Positions 52,529 through 63,188 are shown, numbered from the stretch's first letter. The stretch is DNA of 64,000 bases from Paludibacteraceae bacterium (GCA_017509715.1 JAFWOU010000034.1:1-64000), one strand, 5' to 3'. A program made the numbers and translations. The notes: generated by a model from the letters alone, not told the origin.

Positions 52529-53662
52529 ATGATCAATAAAGAGGCTGTTTTTAATCCGTTTTCTATTACCTCATATATGGGGCCGGAGTATTTTTGTGAC
52601 CGTGATGAAGAGACGAAAGAACTGACGGGTGCGTTAGCTAACGGGCGCAATGTGACGCTGATTAGTCCCCGTCGTGTAGGAAAAACGGGTTTGATTCATC
52701 ATTTCTTCCGGAGTCTGAATCCGAAGGAGGTGCAGTGTTTTTATGTGGACCTGTATAGTACCTCCAATCTGCAGGAGTTTACCAAACTCTTTGCGCAAGA
52801 AGTGCTGACCAAGCGTATCACGCCATTCTCCGAACAGGTATGGGCAGAGATTACCCATTTCTTTGGTGCACTACGACCGGTCTTCGGAGCCGATCCTATC
52901 AGCGGCATGCCGCAATGTACGATAGATATCCAGCCGCAACGCGAAGAATGGACCTTGCAGCAGATCTTTGCGTACTTGGAGAAATCGACTAATCCGTGTT
53001 ATGTGGCGTTTGATGAGTTTCAGACCATAGCGGAATATACGGACGTGAAGATGGAAGCTTTGCTGCGTACGTACATCCAGCAATTGCATAATGTGCATTT
53101 TATCTTCTCCGGCAGCAAGAAACACATCATGACCGAGATGTTCTCTTCCGCCAAGCGTCCTTTCTACCGCAGTACGCAGATGATGCATATCAATGTGATT
53201 GACGAGAAAGTGTACTATGCTTTTGCCGCCAAACATCTGTCTGCTCATGGCCAACACATGGATACAGATACGTTCCATGACTTATATACCCTTGTGAATG
53301 GTTATACATGGAATATCCAAAGTTTGCTCAATCGCCTTTATCAAAGTAGCGTGGAGCAGATTGATTATAATAGAGTGCTCATGACTCTCAATCAGATTCT
53401 ACTCGAAGAATCACCATCCTATCAGATGATTTGCCGTCTGGTTACAGATCGCCAATTGCAAGTGTTGCGAGCGATAGGCAAAGAGGGTGTCGTCAAAGAG
53501 CCGGGCAGTAATGTGTTCCTCCAAAAGCACCAACTCGGAGCGTATAGCACCGTTCGAGGTGCAATTCAAAATCTGATGGAGAAAGAACTACTCTATCAGA
53601 ACGATGATGGCACGTATGTAGTTTACGAGAAATTCTTTGCGCTTTGGTTGAAACAACATTAA
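52529..53662 (+). CDS. AAA ATPase (ATPase_2 type)
   Basis: The 377-residue protein has NPFSITSYMGPEYFCDRDEETK, Walker A LISPRRVGKTGLIHHF near residues 50-62, Walker B CYVAFDEFQTIAEY and sensor FIFSGSKKHIM. A winged-helix-like C-terminus follows. Such STAND-like ATPases are frequent in Bacteroidales and their function is not established. A stub of a relative lies 0.9 kb upstream. Confidence 0.85.
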   Translation: MINKEAVFNPFSITSYMGPEYFCDRDEETKELTGALANGRNVTLISPRRVGKTGLIHHFFRSLNPKEVQCFYVDLYSTSNLQEFTKLFAQEVLTKRITPFSEQVWAEITHFFGALRPVFGADPISGMPQCTIDIQPQREEWTLQQIFAYLEKSTNPCYVAFDEFQTIAEYTDVKMEALLRTYIQQLHNVHFIFSGSKKHIMTEMFSSAKRPFYRSTQMMHINVIDEKVYYAFAAKHLSAHGQHMDTDTFHDLYTLVNGYTWNIQSLLNRLYQSSVEQIDYNRVLMTLNQILLEESPSYQMICRLVTDRQLQVLRAIGKEGVVKEPGSNVFLQKHQLGAYSTVRGAIQNLMEKELLYQNDDGTYVVYEKFFALWLKQH

Positions 53663-53722
53663 TTCCCTAACTCTCTAACTCCCTAATTCGAAAATCTAAA
53701 ATCGCTAATCCCTAATCGATTT
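53662..53722. repeat. CTAACTC/CTAATCC tandem words
   Basis: Degenerate CCCTAACTCT and CTAATCCCTAATCG units follow the ATPase stop. Confidence 0.75.
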
Positions 53723-53773
53723 TTGAAAAAACGTCTTAGCCGCACGTGCACGATTATTTTTTTTACAAAAATC

Positions 53774-53804
53774 TTGCATATATCAAAAAAAAACAGTAAT
53801 TTTG
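53774..53804 (+). promoter_or_regulatory. Promoter for the DUF234 ATPase-ACP operon
   Basis: TTGCATATAT at 53774 and TAATTTTG at 53797-53804 have a 20-base spacer. Confidence 0.8.
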
Positions 53805-53849
53805 CAGCGAAAAAGTAAATGGTGGTTTATATAAATAGGTGTTTATATT

Positions 53850-55163
53850 ATGAGGTTTTATGATCGAGAAACAGAATTAGCAGTATTGCGTAATGCGTAC
53901 GAGCAGTCGCTTACAAACGCTACATTTACGGTGCTGATGGGGCGTCGCCGCGTGGGAAAGACATCCCTCTTGTTGCATGCAATGGAGGGTAAGGATTATG
54001 CCTACCTGTTTGTCTCTAAGGATAGCGAAGCAATGCTATGCAACAAGTTTCAAACGATCCTTGAACAGCAATTACATCTCCCTATTTATGGTACAATTAC
54101 CCGTTTTCGGGACCTGTTTGAGGTAATCATGCGCGAGTCTGTTCAGCGGCCTATAACGGTTATTATTGACGAGTTTCAGAATTTAGCCAAGATAAATGCC
54201 GCTATATTTAGTGAGATTCAGGACATCTGGGATCGATACCATGCGCAATCGCATATCAATCTGATAGCATCAGGAAGTATTATGGCGATGATGAAGCATA
54301 TTTTTGAGGATAAGAATGAACCGCTTTATGGGCGCCCCACCTCGAAATTCACACTTCGCCCGTTCTCCATTGCCGTGCTTAAACAAATTTTTGCTGACCA
54401 TTGTCCGAATTACACAAACGAGGATCTGCTATGTCTTTATATGATCACGGGCGGAGTGGCGAAGTATGTGGAGTTGCTGATGGATGCTGGCTGTTATACC
54501 AAGGAGAAAATGCTCAATTACGTTTGTCGGCTCGATTCCTATTTCCTGACGGAGGGACGAGATGTCATCAATACGGAGTTCAGCGCCGATTATAACACCT
54601 ATTACTCGATTCTCCAATTGATAGCCAATGGCTCCAATAGACGCACCGATATCGACGGCGCGCTTCAGAAAGATTGCGGTACTTACTTGACGAATTTGGA
54701 GAAGAACTTTGGTATGATATTGCGTCTAAAACCACTTCTGGCATCCGCGCAATCCAAGACCTCTTCTTATGAGATAGCCGATTTGTTTTTGCGGTTCTGG
54801 TTCCGGTTTATATGTCCTTATCAGTCGTTGATTGAGAGCGGGCAACTGAAACTTTTGCGTACGAATATCAATACGCACTATGAGCGCTTCTCCGGCAAAA
54901 CCTTAGAACGCTATTTCCAGGCCTTACTCATGGAGTCAGGTGAATATAGTCGGGTAGGCAATTGGTGGGATAGAAAAGGAGAGAATGAAATAGATATCGT
55001 TGCCATCAATGAATTCACCCACCAAGGGCTTATAGCAGAGGTGAAACGCAATGAGCAGAAAATCAATCTGCATGCCCTGGCAGAGAAGGCGAATAATCTA
55101 CCATCTGCCGAGTTCGGCCGTTATCAATTTCATCTCCGCGGGTTCTCCATTAAAGATATGTAG
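53850..55163 (+). CDS. AAA ATPase with DUF234 nuclease-like C-terminus
   Basis: The 437-residue protein has Walker A LMGRRRVGKTSLLL at residues 29-42, Walker B ITVIIDEFQNLAK and sensor NLIASGSIMAMM. The C-terminal DUF234 region carries RKGENEIDIVAIN and GLIAEVKRN, the E/D-x(n)-ExK pattern of PD-(D/E)XK nucleases, so cleavage of a nucleic acid is possible. An acyl-carrier-like protein gene follows after 19 bases. The role is unknown. Confidence 0.87.
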   Translation: MRFYDRETELAVLRNAYEQSLTNATFTVLMGRRRVGKTSLLLHAMEGKDYAYLFVSKDSEAMLCNKFQTILEQQLHLPIYGTITRFRDLFEVIMRESVQRPITVIIDEFQNLAKINAAIFSEIQDIWDRYHAQSHINLIASGSIMAMMKHIFEDKNEPLYGRPTSKFTLRPFSIAVLKQIFADHCPNYTNEDLLCLYMITGGVAKYVELLMDAGCYTKEKMLNYVCRLDSYFLTEGRDVINTEFSADYNTYYSILQLIANGSNRRTDIDGALQKDCGTYLTNLEKNFGMILRLKPLLASAQSKTSSYEIADLFLRFWFRFICPYQSLIESGQLKLLRTNINTHYERFSGKTLERYFQALLMESGEYSRVGNWWDRKGENEIDIVAINEFTHQGLIAEVKRNEQKINLHALAEKANNLPSAEFGRYQFHLRGFSIKDM

Positions 55164-55182
55164 CTGAACACTGAACACAATT

Positions 55183-55422
55183 ATGACTAAACAACAAATC
55201 ATAGAGCAAACAAATGCCTTTTTCATTCATACGCTGGATTTTGAGGAGACGCAGATAACTCCCGAAGCGGAACTTCGCCGTGATTTGGGAATTACCAGTG
55301 TGGATGCGGTAGCCATAGCAACTTTTGTGCAAAAAACCTTCGGCATCCCTATTGTTATGCGTGAACTGAAGGCGATTATCACCTTGGAGGATTTATATAA
55401 CTATATAGAGACGAATCACTAA
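55183..55422 (+). CDS. Acyl carrier protein-like
   Basis: The 79-residue protein has the four-helix ACP pattern and RRDLGITSVDAVAIATFVQK, where Ser stands at the phosphopantetheine site. The usual DSL is TSV here. No fatty acid or polyketide genes are nearby; the neighbour is a DUF234 ATPase. Whether it is charged with an acyl group cannot be told. Confidence 0.85.
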   Translation: MTKQQIIEQTNAFFIHTLDFEETQITPEAELRRDLGITSVDAVAIATFVQKTFGIPIVMRELKAIITLEDLYNYIETNH

Positions 55423-55499
55423 TTCGATAATCCCTAATCACTTTTTGCTATCTTTTGTTTGCAAAAATAGCATTTTTGTTAAGATTTTTTCCTAAACCC

Positions 55500-55530
55500 T
55501 TGTGTATGTAAAAAAAAAGCAGTAACTTTG
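55500..55530 (+). promoter_or_regulatory. Promoter for the 2366-residue protein gene
   Basis: TTG at 55500-55502 and TAACTTTG at 55523-55530 have a 20-base spacer, with an AAAAAAAGCAG stretch between. The leader is about 130 bases. Confidence 0.8.
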
Positions 55531-55663
55531 CAGCGCTTTTGTGCGCCGCTTGTGCATTGTATGCATAGCACGCACGAAAACAGAAAACAAAAGGTATATA
55601 CAACCTAACCAACCTAACTGTGAAAAATTAGTGTGAAAACTAATTAAAAAAGGTACTAAAATA

Positions 55664-58600
55664 ATGAAACATTTTTTTGCAATGCCTTCGGGCATTAGTA
55701 GCCCGTATTGTATGGCTACGAGAAGGAAATTCCTTCATCTTGCGCTATGTCTGTTAGCGCTATTCTCGTTTGTTTTGCCTGCAAAGGCAGATGTGGATTG
55801 GGAGAGTTTAGGTGTTACTTCTGTTTCTGGGAACACCAGTTATTATCTTTACAATGTATCTGCTAATAGGTTCATGGTGTATAATGGGTCGAGTAGCCAA
55901 GTTACAACAACTACAGAACCGGCAGAAGTGGAAGGAAAGTATATAACGACGAGCACTAACAATCCTCCCAGGTTTAATAATATTATAACTGCAAATGCGA
56001 ATGCATACGCTTATTTAGCCACTAAAATCTCAGGAAAAAGATTTAAATTCTCTATTAGAAATTATACAAACTACTCTCTGTACATTGATAATACCGGAGC
56101 AGTAAATGTGTCAAACAGTCTCACTGGAACCAACTACCAAGACTGGGTTATTATCCCTGTAGCAACGTTCAATGCCAATAAGCCTCTTATCTATTTTACA
56201 GCCACGGCGGCTTATGCGAATCCTTCACAGAGTGAATGGGGAACAATCAAAGCGAGTCTGCAAAATACAACAGCAGGTTGGAATAGTGCTACCGATGTTG
56301 TGGATAAAAGCACTGAGGGTATAGGTGCTTTTGGAAGTGCGCTTGTTTATTTCAAAGCTACGGCCGCCAGCGACATGTATCGTTTTATGGGATGGAAAAC
56401 CAGTCCGGAGGCAGAGAACTATGTCTCTACGAATGCTACTTACTCAGTGGCTGTAGAAGGAGGTGATGATGCAGAGCATGCCACCTCTTATACAATCTAT
56501 GCAGATTTCCAGAAGAAGAATACGATTTATGCCAAAGCCATGACGGGAACGAATAACCCGTCTGTCGGTTCGGCAAAAGTAGCGTTCTCCAATACTATTC
56601 CGGATAATCAGATAGAAGTAGAAGATAATCACTCACTCTATGGTGATTCGTATGAGTTTACCGCGTATTTTGAGGCAACCGCTCCGGCTGAGGGGTATGA
56701 GTTTGCAGGTTGGTCGCGTAATATATCCGGTACACGTATGATCGGAGGAGCCATTAATCTGACGTATACTGAGACCTTCGAAGCAACCAGTTTGCGGGAG
56801 GCTAAACCCACCACTTTGGAGATCTATGCTATTTATACGCCAGTAAGCAATTATGAGGCGCAGGCTATTCATGTTACCGATGAGGGAGAGGAGATCATTA
56901 CGCCCCAAGCCACTCTCGCTGAGGCAATAAGTTTTGCTCAAGCCGGTGATTTGGTACAGTTGCTGAAGAATGTTTCTCTTGCAAGTGCAGTAACTATTGA
57001 CAAAGATCTGATGTTGGACCTGAACGGCTATTCAATAAACGGTTCTACAACCTTGCTCAATATATCGGCTGGTAAAGTAACCATCACGGACGGTAATCAG
57101 CGTGAGAATAACGCTATCCGTCTTTCTGCTGCTTCGGCAAGTGCCCTTTCTGCTGTAACGGTTTCGGGCGGAAACCTCACTTTCCATCAGGGTCTTATTG
57201 CGGCTGCCAATAGCGGAGCTGGGGCCGTTTCGGGTGTTCTGGTAAATAGCGGTTCGTTCTTGGCGCAAGGAAATATAGCCATTGAAGTAAATGCAGCGTC
57301 CGGTTATGGCGTACAAGTAGCTGGCGGTGAAGCTACTCTATATAGTGGAACGATCAATGCTACCGGCGGAGCTATCGGTGTATTGACAAGTGCTAAAACA
57401 GCTATCACCAATAGTATTAAAATCAATGTATCAGGTGCTACGAATATAATAGGAGTACGTACAACCGGAAGTGCTAATGTGACGATTGACGGTGGTGTTA
57501 TCTCTGCCACAGCTACGGGTGCCAATGCCTATGCTATCCAAGCGCAAGCCGGAACGGTAGTATGCGAAGGCAATATGGAAGCTAAAGCAAATGCTACTTC
57601 CGGAGCTTATGCACTCAGACAAGAAGGAACAACGAAAGTGACGGTTAATACCGGTCGCTTCTGGACCAATAATACGCAGGATATTATCGGAAATCCGGCA
57701 AATAATACTAACCTGAAATTAGGTGGCGGTTATTACGTACACAACACGGAGCTGACTACTTATAAGGCATCGGACAAAGTAGGTATATCCGATCTGACGA
57801 ACCCAAAGAAGTTCAAAGATGCCGGATATAAGTATATCCTCTCGGACGGTGAGAACCCCAACTATGTGGCTTTTACTGCCAATGGTTTGAATTTCAGCAC
57901 TTTGGAAGATGCATTGGATTATGCGAACCAAAATTCGGGAACAACGATGACGATTCTTCAGAAGGTTGCGGATTATACGTTCGATGTTCCGGGTAACTAT
58001 ACTCTACCAGCGAAAGCAACTCTGTTGATACCCTATGAAGGACAAACAGCGGCGAAAACTTCTGTCGAACGAGTAAATGCAACATCAAGCCTTCCAACAT
58101 CGGCAAATTGTATATTACGAATTGCCTCGGGGGTAACTTTGAATGCTTTAGGAAGCATAGAGGTTGGCTGTAAACAGAATGTTGAAGGTCAGGGTGAGAG
58201 CGGTATTGGTCGTCCGGTTGGTACGTTTGGACATATCATTATGTCTCCTGGTAGCAAAATCATCTTGTCAGGTTCGTCCAGTATTTTACGTGCTTGGGGA
58301 TTCATTACAGGTGATGGAACGAAAGATGCGAAAGGTACGTATCTTGGCGGAGAGATTGATGTTCGCCGTGGTGCAACGGTGCGCGAACAATTCCAGATGC
58401 AGGATTGGAAGGGTGGATCAGCAAGTTCGGATTTATTAAAAGCTCCTAATAAGGGTACAAACAGAGTATTCCCGGTTTGTCAATACTTTGTTCAAAATGT
58501 GGAAGTGCGAGCGAAATACCATCCGGGAGCGAAGTTGATTGGAAGTGCGGGAATGTATGTGTCTAAATATGGGTTCTCTTCAACTCCTGTAACCGATGCG

Positions 58601-61600
58601 ATAGGTATAATTGGTGCACGATATAGTGCTACATCCAAAGATGATGCGATGTTCTTGATGCAAAATACGGATGAAAGTGAAGATACTTGGGTTTGTAAAT
58701 GGTATGACGTGAAGAACGATAAGCAAGTTTATGAAGTGAATAACTCGGCTGAGTTGGGTAATTTGGCTTTTGATTTAAGTGCAACTGTTCTTTTTTTCAG
58801 CATACCTGTTAATATGAACTCTGCAGATTACGTTCTTCCTGTTACCAATAACATGAAGATCCATCTGTTGACCGGTAGCATGAATATTACGCAAGACACA
58901 GAGATTCTGCCGGGCGCAGAGATTGAGGTGGATAAAGAATCTACGGTAACTATCGCTTCGGGCAAACATCTTTTCCTATATGATGCAGACCAATGGTATG
59001 ACCAATTATATGGTGTAGAATCCGGCAATTGTATCCAGCGCGTCAAATGGCGTCCGGGCGGTCGTCCGAATGTACGTAACCTAAAATGGAGTGAGCTCAA
59101 AGCGAATAACATTGATGCGGTTGCTAATGTGCATGGTACTTTTAATGTGGATGGTACGGTATGGACGACCTCCAGCGGTGCGCAGATAATATCTTCTGTC
59201 AAAGATGCGGGTACAATCAATATCCTTACGACTACTCCTGCTGCAGGTACAACCAAGGCGCTCTATCAAATAAATGGTGCCAGTGCAAGTAGTTTCGCTT
59301 CTACAAATAGTGTCCCTGCAAAATTACAAAACAGCAGCACCTATGTGGAACATGGTGGTGATGCTTATACTTCAACTGCGGCTACTGATGAGTACCTATC
59401 CTTCTGTTATTTAGATATAGATGGTAATGGAGGACGATGGACTCGACTTTCTGCAGATGGTTGTTTCGTGCGTGATGATGCTACTGAACCGGCAAAATAC
59501 TACGCAAAACCGAAAGAGTACGTACAAGTAGCAGTTACAAAAACGGATTTAGGAGAGGATGAATATTCCTTAGATGGGAATACAAATCACACCTATTCGT
59601 ATTATGACCAATCGGGTAATTTGGAAGAGGATACTTTCCTTATTTGTTTGCCGGATTGCCAGTGGTGGAAAGTGGTACCGGTAGAGGAGTCCGATTCGCT
59701 CTTTTATAGTCCGATCAATGAGGTATATTATTATTGGAATCCTAATCGAAAGGAAGAAGCTCTCACAGTTCCGGGATGGGAAGAGAAACGCTTCACGGTT
59801 CGTTGGGAGAACTGGGATGGTACGTTGCTCGCCAATTATCAGCAAGTATATAAATCCACGCCATCCTATCAAGGTGCTACTCCGCAACGCGACATGACCG
59901 CATACTACACCTATGCGTTCAACGGATGGCTTCCAGAGATAATGCCTGTTACGAAAAATGTAACCTATACGGCGCAGTTCGAGGAACGTGACCGCAAATA
60001 TACGATCACCTTCCTTGATGAAGATGGAACCAGTATTATTGAGACGCAGCAGTGTAAGATCGGTGAAGTGCCGGTTTGCTACAACATGCCTTCCAAAGAA
60101 GGAATGCGTCTGGAATGGCTGCCGTACGAACCGATTGCCGTTAGCGGTACAGCTACCTATACAGCTCATTTCACCGAAGAAGAGAAAACAGCATATACCA
60201 TTACGTTCTTTGACTTCAATGGAATGGTATTGCAGTCCGGTGAGGTGGCTATTGGTGAGATGCCGGTATATGATGAGGCAAATGGTATTCCTTCCAAACC
60301 GTCTATTACCGGTACGGATTACGAGTGGTCGGGTTGGACTCCGGAGATCGTTGCTGTTGAAGCGAATGCGTCTTATACCGCAACCTTCCGTCCTGTGGCT
60401 GCCAAGTATGACATTAAGTTCTATCAGCAAGACGGCAATACCCAAATAGGAGAGACACAGCGTGTATCGTATGGTGAGTTGCCTGCTGTACCGGACGTGT
60501 CTGCTTTGGCACCGGATGATGCTCCGGAAGGTCATTATTATGAGGTGGTATGGAATCCGGGTATCTCTGTAGCGGTTAAGAACCAAAACTATACCATTCA
60601 ACAATTCGACCTCAAGCGCGGTAAATGTTCGTTTACGATGATTGCAGGTGAGAATGGTCTGGTGAAATATGGAAGTGAAGAACCGATGGATGTTGTGAAT
60701 GTTGTGGATGACTACGGAACAGAAGTAACTGTCGAAGCAGTACCGAATGCTAATTATCGTTTCGTTCGATGGAATGATGGCAACACAACTGCTAAGCGCG
60801 TGGATTATAAACTGAGTTCCACGACTCTCCGCGCAGAATTTGCGCTGGCGCAATATACCATCACGTGGAAGGATTACGAGGGCGAGACTCTGGGTACAAC
60901 CATCGTTAACCACGGTGAGACACCATCTTATTCCGCGCCTGCACGTGTTGCGGATATGGTTTATAGCTACTCTTTTGCCGGTTGGAATACTGCTATTAAC
61001 GGCAGCGGTACCGGTATCGTAGCGGCAACGGCAGATGCTACCTATTTCGCAACTTACAGCAACACGCCGGTGCAATACACTCTCCGCTTCAACTTTGATA
61101 ATGGTCGTGAGGACTTCGTGAAAGACTATGGCTACGACGTAGAGCCCGTAATTACGAACCCGACCAAGACTTCGCTGATGGGTGTAGAGTTTGTATTCAC
61201 AGGATGGAAGAATAATGCAACTGATGCTATCATTGAGGCAGGCACTGGCTCTACCACGTTCCCGCCTGTAAGAGGTGATGCTTCTTATACGGCACAATAC
61301 CGCGGTGTGTTAGTAGCCGGAGGAGATATGGCAGAAGAAATCGTACTGGATGATCCTACTTCCCTGGACGACCTGACTATCCACACCAATGGCTCTGTGG
61401 AAGCTTACGGTGGTGCAGCGTTGACGGTTAATAACCTCTATCTGGAGGCAACTTCTGAGACATCGGGTCAGTTGTCCGGTACGCATGTAAGTGCTGTTAA
61501 TGCTTATTTCGATTGGACGATGAACGGCACGACAGGTTCCGTACGTCGTACGTGGTATGCGGTGGCAGTGCCTTGGGAGGTAGATGCACGTACGGGTATC

Positions 61601-62764
61601 ACGGAGAAAGCTACCGGTCGTACCTTGGTAGCTGGTCGTGACTTCGACCTTATATATTATAATGGCGCAACGCGCGCAAGTGATGGTAACGTGCCGACTT
61701 GCTGGGAGTATGTACAATGGGATATCCAGGGGCATGACCGGCAAGGTAATCCGCGTCCTGTGGATAACCTCCTGCACCCGGGTCGTCTCTATATGATGTA
61801 CTTCGCTGCAGAAGGTCTGCAGACCGTTCGCTTTGAGAAAGCAGCTGGTGCTGACATTATGTACATGAATCCGCTTAGCGTGGAGGCCTATCCAGAGGCA
61901 ACCGACAACGAAGATAAGGATGCTAACTGGAACGGTATCGCTAACCCGCGTACGTACTTTGCATCGCTCAGCGCCGGTAGTGCTACTTATGCGCAGGTGC
62001 TGAACAACGGTAACTTGGATGACTATTTTGCAGGAGAGGAAAGTCCTGTCTACCAAACAATCAATTTGGCATCTTCGTCCTTTATGGTCGGCAAACCGGT
62101 ATTCCTCCAGGCTACTGGTAATGATCCGGTGGTTGTGACCAAAGAGACCACTGCAGGTATTGTCAATGCTGCTCCGCGTCGTAACCGTGAGACCGGTGAT
62201 ACGCCGGAAGGCATAGATGCTGTTTATCAGTTGACTATCGCCGCAGACGGCAAGCCGGTAAGTGACAATATCTTCGTGCAGGCTACCGAAGATGAGAAGG
62301 CAGACAAGTATGTCATTGGCAAGGACCTAACGAAGGGTGGTGTAGCTGCCAAGCGTGCACAGATGTGGGTAAATCGCTACAACTCGAAGTTGTCGGTGAA
62401 CACGCAGATGCTTGTTGACGAAGAAGCAATATATCCGTTGGGTATTTTTGCTCCTGTGGACGGAGAATATACAATCTCTATTATCCAATCTTCAACGTCT
62501 AATGACTACAATCTCTATCTGACATTGAATGGCGAGGCGATTTGGAATCTCTCCAATGGCGAATATACGCTCTCGCTTCCGCAAGGTAACACTGCTGACT
62601 ATGGCCTGCGCATCAGCGCTCGCAAGAGTCCGACTGTGGCTACCGGCATCGACGAGGCAGTAGTTGACGCCCAGGGTGAGACAATGAAGGTGCTGATCAA
62701 TAATCAGGTCTTTATCATCCGTGGAGATAAGGTCTACTCGGTAGATGGCCAATTGGTGAAATGA
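55664..62764 (+). CDS. Giant exported surface protein (2366 residues)
   Basis: An N-terminal extension of about 20 residues precedes the signal core (FLHLALCLLALFSFVLP; likely cleavage after AKA at residue 42). A ricin/jelly-roll-like beta domain comes first. A repetitive region with right-handed beta-helix character follows (residues 400-700, starting ATLAEAISFAQAGDLVQLLK). A run of InlB/Listeria-type repeats follows (around 1444, 1510, 1581, 1729, 1804; pattern YTITFxDxxG...GWxP...YTATF). The last residues, QVFIIRGDKVYSVDGQLVK, match the end of the protein at 33976. It is likely a surface adhesin. It is followed by a 45-residue gene. Confidence 0.85.
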   Translation: MKHFFAMPSGISSPYCMATRRKFLHLALCLLALFSFVLPAKADVDWESLGVTSVSGNTSYYLYNVSANRFMVYNGSSSQVTTTTEPAEVEGKYITTSTNNPPRFNNIITANANAYAYLATKISGKRFKFSIRNYTNYSLYIDNTGAVNVSNSLTGTNYQDWVIIPVATFNANKPLIYFTATAAYANPSQSEWGTIKASLQNTTAGWNSATDVVDKSTEGIGAFGSALVYFKATAASDMYRFMGWKTSPEAENYVSTNATYSVAVEGGDDAEHATSYTIYADFQKKNTIYAKAMTGTNNPSVGSAKVAFSNTIPDNQIEVEDNHSLYGDSYEFTAYFEATAPAEGYEFAGWSRNISGTRMIGGAINLTYTETFEATSLREAKPTTLEIYAIYTPVSNYEAQAIHVTDEGEEIITPQATLAEAISFAQAGDLVQLLKNVSLASAVTIDKDLMLDLNGYSINGSTTLLNISAGKVTITDGNQRENNAIRLSAASASALSAVTVSGGNLTFHQGLIAAANSGAGAVSGVLVNSGSFLAQGNIAIEVNAASGYGVQVAGGEATLYSGTINATGGAIGVLTSAKTAITNSIKINVSGATNIIGVRTTGSANVTIDGGVISATATGANAYAIQAQAGTVVCEGNMEAKANATSGAYALRQEGTTKVTVNTGRFWTNNTQDIIGNPANNTNLKLGGGYYVHNTELTTYKASDKVGISDLTNPKKFKDAGYKYILSDGENPNYVAFTANGLNFSTLEDALDYANQNSGTTMTILQKVADYTFDVPGNYTLPAKATLLIPYEGQTAAKTSVERVNATSSLPTSANCILRIASGVTLNALGSIEVGCKQNVEGQGESGIGRPVGTFGHIIMSPGSKIILSGSSSILRAWGFITGDGTKDAKGTYLGGEIDVRRGATVREQFQMQDWKGGSASSDLLKAPNKGTNRVFPVCQYFVQNVEVRAKYHPGAKLIGSAGMYVSKYGFSSTPVTDAIGIIGARYSATSKDDAMFLMQNTDESEDTWVCKWYDVKNDKQVYEVNNSAELGNLAFDLSATVLFFSIPVNMNSADYVLPVTNNMKIHLLTGSMNITQDTEILPGAEIEVDKESTVTIASGKHLFLYDADQWYDQLYGVESGNCIQRVKWRPGGRPNVRNLKWSELKANNIDAVANVHGTFNVDGTVWTTSSGAQIISSVKDAGTINILTTTPAAGTTKALYQINGASASSFASTNSVPAKLQNSSTYVEHGGDAYTSTAATDEYLSFCYLDIDGNGGRWTRLSADGCFVRDDATEPAKYYAKPKEYVQVAVTKTDLGEDEYSLDGNTNHTYSYYDQSGNLEEDTFLICLPDCQWWKVVPVEESDSLFYSPINEVYYYWNPNRKEEALTVPGWEEKRFTVRWENWDGTLLANYQQVYKSTPSYQGATPQRDMTAYYTYAFNGWLPEIMPVTKNVTYTAQFEERDRKYTITFLDEDGTSIIETQQCKIGEVPVCYNMPSKEGMRLEWLPYEPIAVSGTATYTAHFTEEEKTAYTITFFDFNGMVLQSGEVAIGEMPVYDEANGIPSKPSITGTDYEWSGWTPEIVAVEANASYTATFRPVAAKYDIKFYQQDGNTQIGETQRVSYGELPAVPDVSALAPDDAPEGHYYEVVWNPGISVAVKNQNYTIQQFDLKRGKCSFTMIAGENGLVKYGSEEPMDVVNVVDDYGTEVTVEAVPNANYRFVRWNDGNTTAKRVDYKLSSTTLRAEFALAQYTITWKDYEGETLGTTIVNHGETPSYSAPARVADMVYSYSFAGWNTAINGSGTGIVAATADATYFATYSNTPVQYTLRFNFDNGREDFVKDYGYDVEPVITNPTKTSLMGVEFVFTGWKNNATDAIIEAGTGSTTFPPVRGDASYTAQYRGVLVAGGDMAEEIVLDDPTSLDDLTIHTNGSVEAYGGAALTVNNLYLEATSETSGQLSGTHVSAVNAYFDWTMNGTTGSVRRTWYAVAVPWEVDARTGITEKATGRTLVAGRDFDLIYYNGATRASDGNVPTCWEYVQWDIQGHDRQGNPRPVDNLLHPGRLYMMYFAAEGLQTVRFEKAAGADIMYMNPLSVEAYPEATDNEDKDANWNGIANPRTYFASLSAGSATYAQVLNNGNLDDYFAGEESPVYQTINLASSSFMVGKPVFLQATGNDPVVVTKETTAGIVNAAPRRNRETGDTPEGIDAVYQLTIAADGKPVSDNIFVQATEDEKADKYVIGKDLTKGGVAAKRAQMWVNRYNSKLSVNTQMLVDEEAIYPLGIFAPVDGEYTISIIQSSTSNDYNLYLTLNGEAIWNLSNGEYTLSLPQGNTADYGLRISARKSPTVATGIDEAVVDAQGETMKVLINNQVFIIRGDKVYSVDGQLVK

Positions 62765-62803
62765 GTAAATATGAACATGCTAAAAAAATGACTAAATAGC
62801 CTT

Positions 62804-62941
62804 ATGGAAAAGAAACTATATAATATTCCTCAGACAGAGGTCGTGCCATTTAACACTGTCTTGATGCAATTAACAAACACCGCAAGTGTTCTTCCCGGTC
62901 CTGGTAGTCATGCCCCAAAACGCCACGACTCGGTATTCTAA
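62804..62941 (+). CDS. Small protein after a giant surface protein (45 residues)
   Basis: MEKKLYNIPQTEVVPFNTVL starts a 45-residue frame lying 39 bases after the giant gene. Its opening (MEKK-x-Y-x-x-P-x-T-E-V) recalls short Bacteroidales proteins often found beside surface-protein genes. It has no signal peptide or helix. The function is unknown. Confidence 0.65.
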   Translation: MEKKLYNIPQTEVVPFNTVLMQLTNTASVLPGPGSHAPKRHDSVF

Positions 62942-62942
62942 G

Positions 62943-62983
62943 ATCGATTACCGATTATCGATTGTGGATTATCGGTAATCGAT
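62943..62983. repeat. ATCGATTACCGAT inverted repeat
   Basis: Arms of 17 bases (62943-62959 and 62967-62983) differ at one position and enclose GATTGTG. It is built of GATTATCG-type words. Confidence 0.85.
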
Positions 62984-62987
62984 TCTC

Positions 62988-63028
62988 AAAAAATCGCATG
63001 TACGTGAGAGCGTATGTGCGATTTTTTT
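62988..63028 (+). terminator. Terminator of the AATCGCA family
   Basis: AAAAAATCGCA and TGCGATTTTTTT arms enclose a partly paired loop. Confidence 0.8.
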
Positions 63029-63091
63029 ATGTTCCTTTTTTATGAAAAAGATACCATTTACTTCCAAAATGAAAAATTTAGCTCTTTATAT

Positions 63092-63122
63092 TTGCACGAT
63101 TCAGAAAAAAGCAGTAATTTTG
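63092..63122 (+). promoter_or_regulatory. Promoter for the HipBA-like pair
   Basis: TTG at 63092-63094 and TAATTTTG at 63115-63122 have a 20-base spacer. Confidence 0.8.
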
Positions 63123-63188
63123 CAGCCGGATTTTAAAATATCATAAAATATAGTATATGTATAATATTACTTTATTATAAGATAGATT

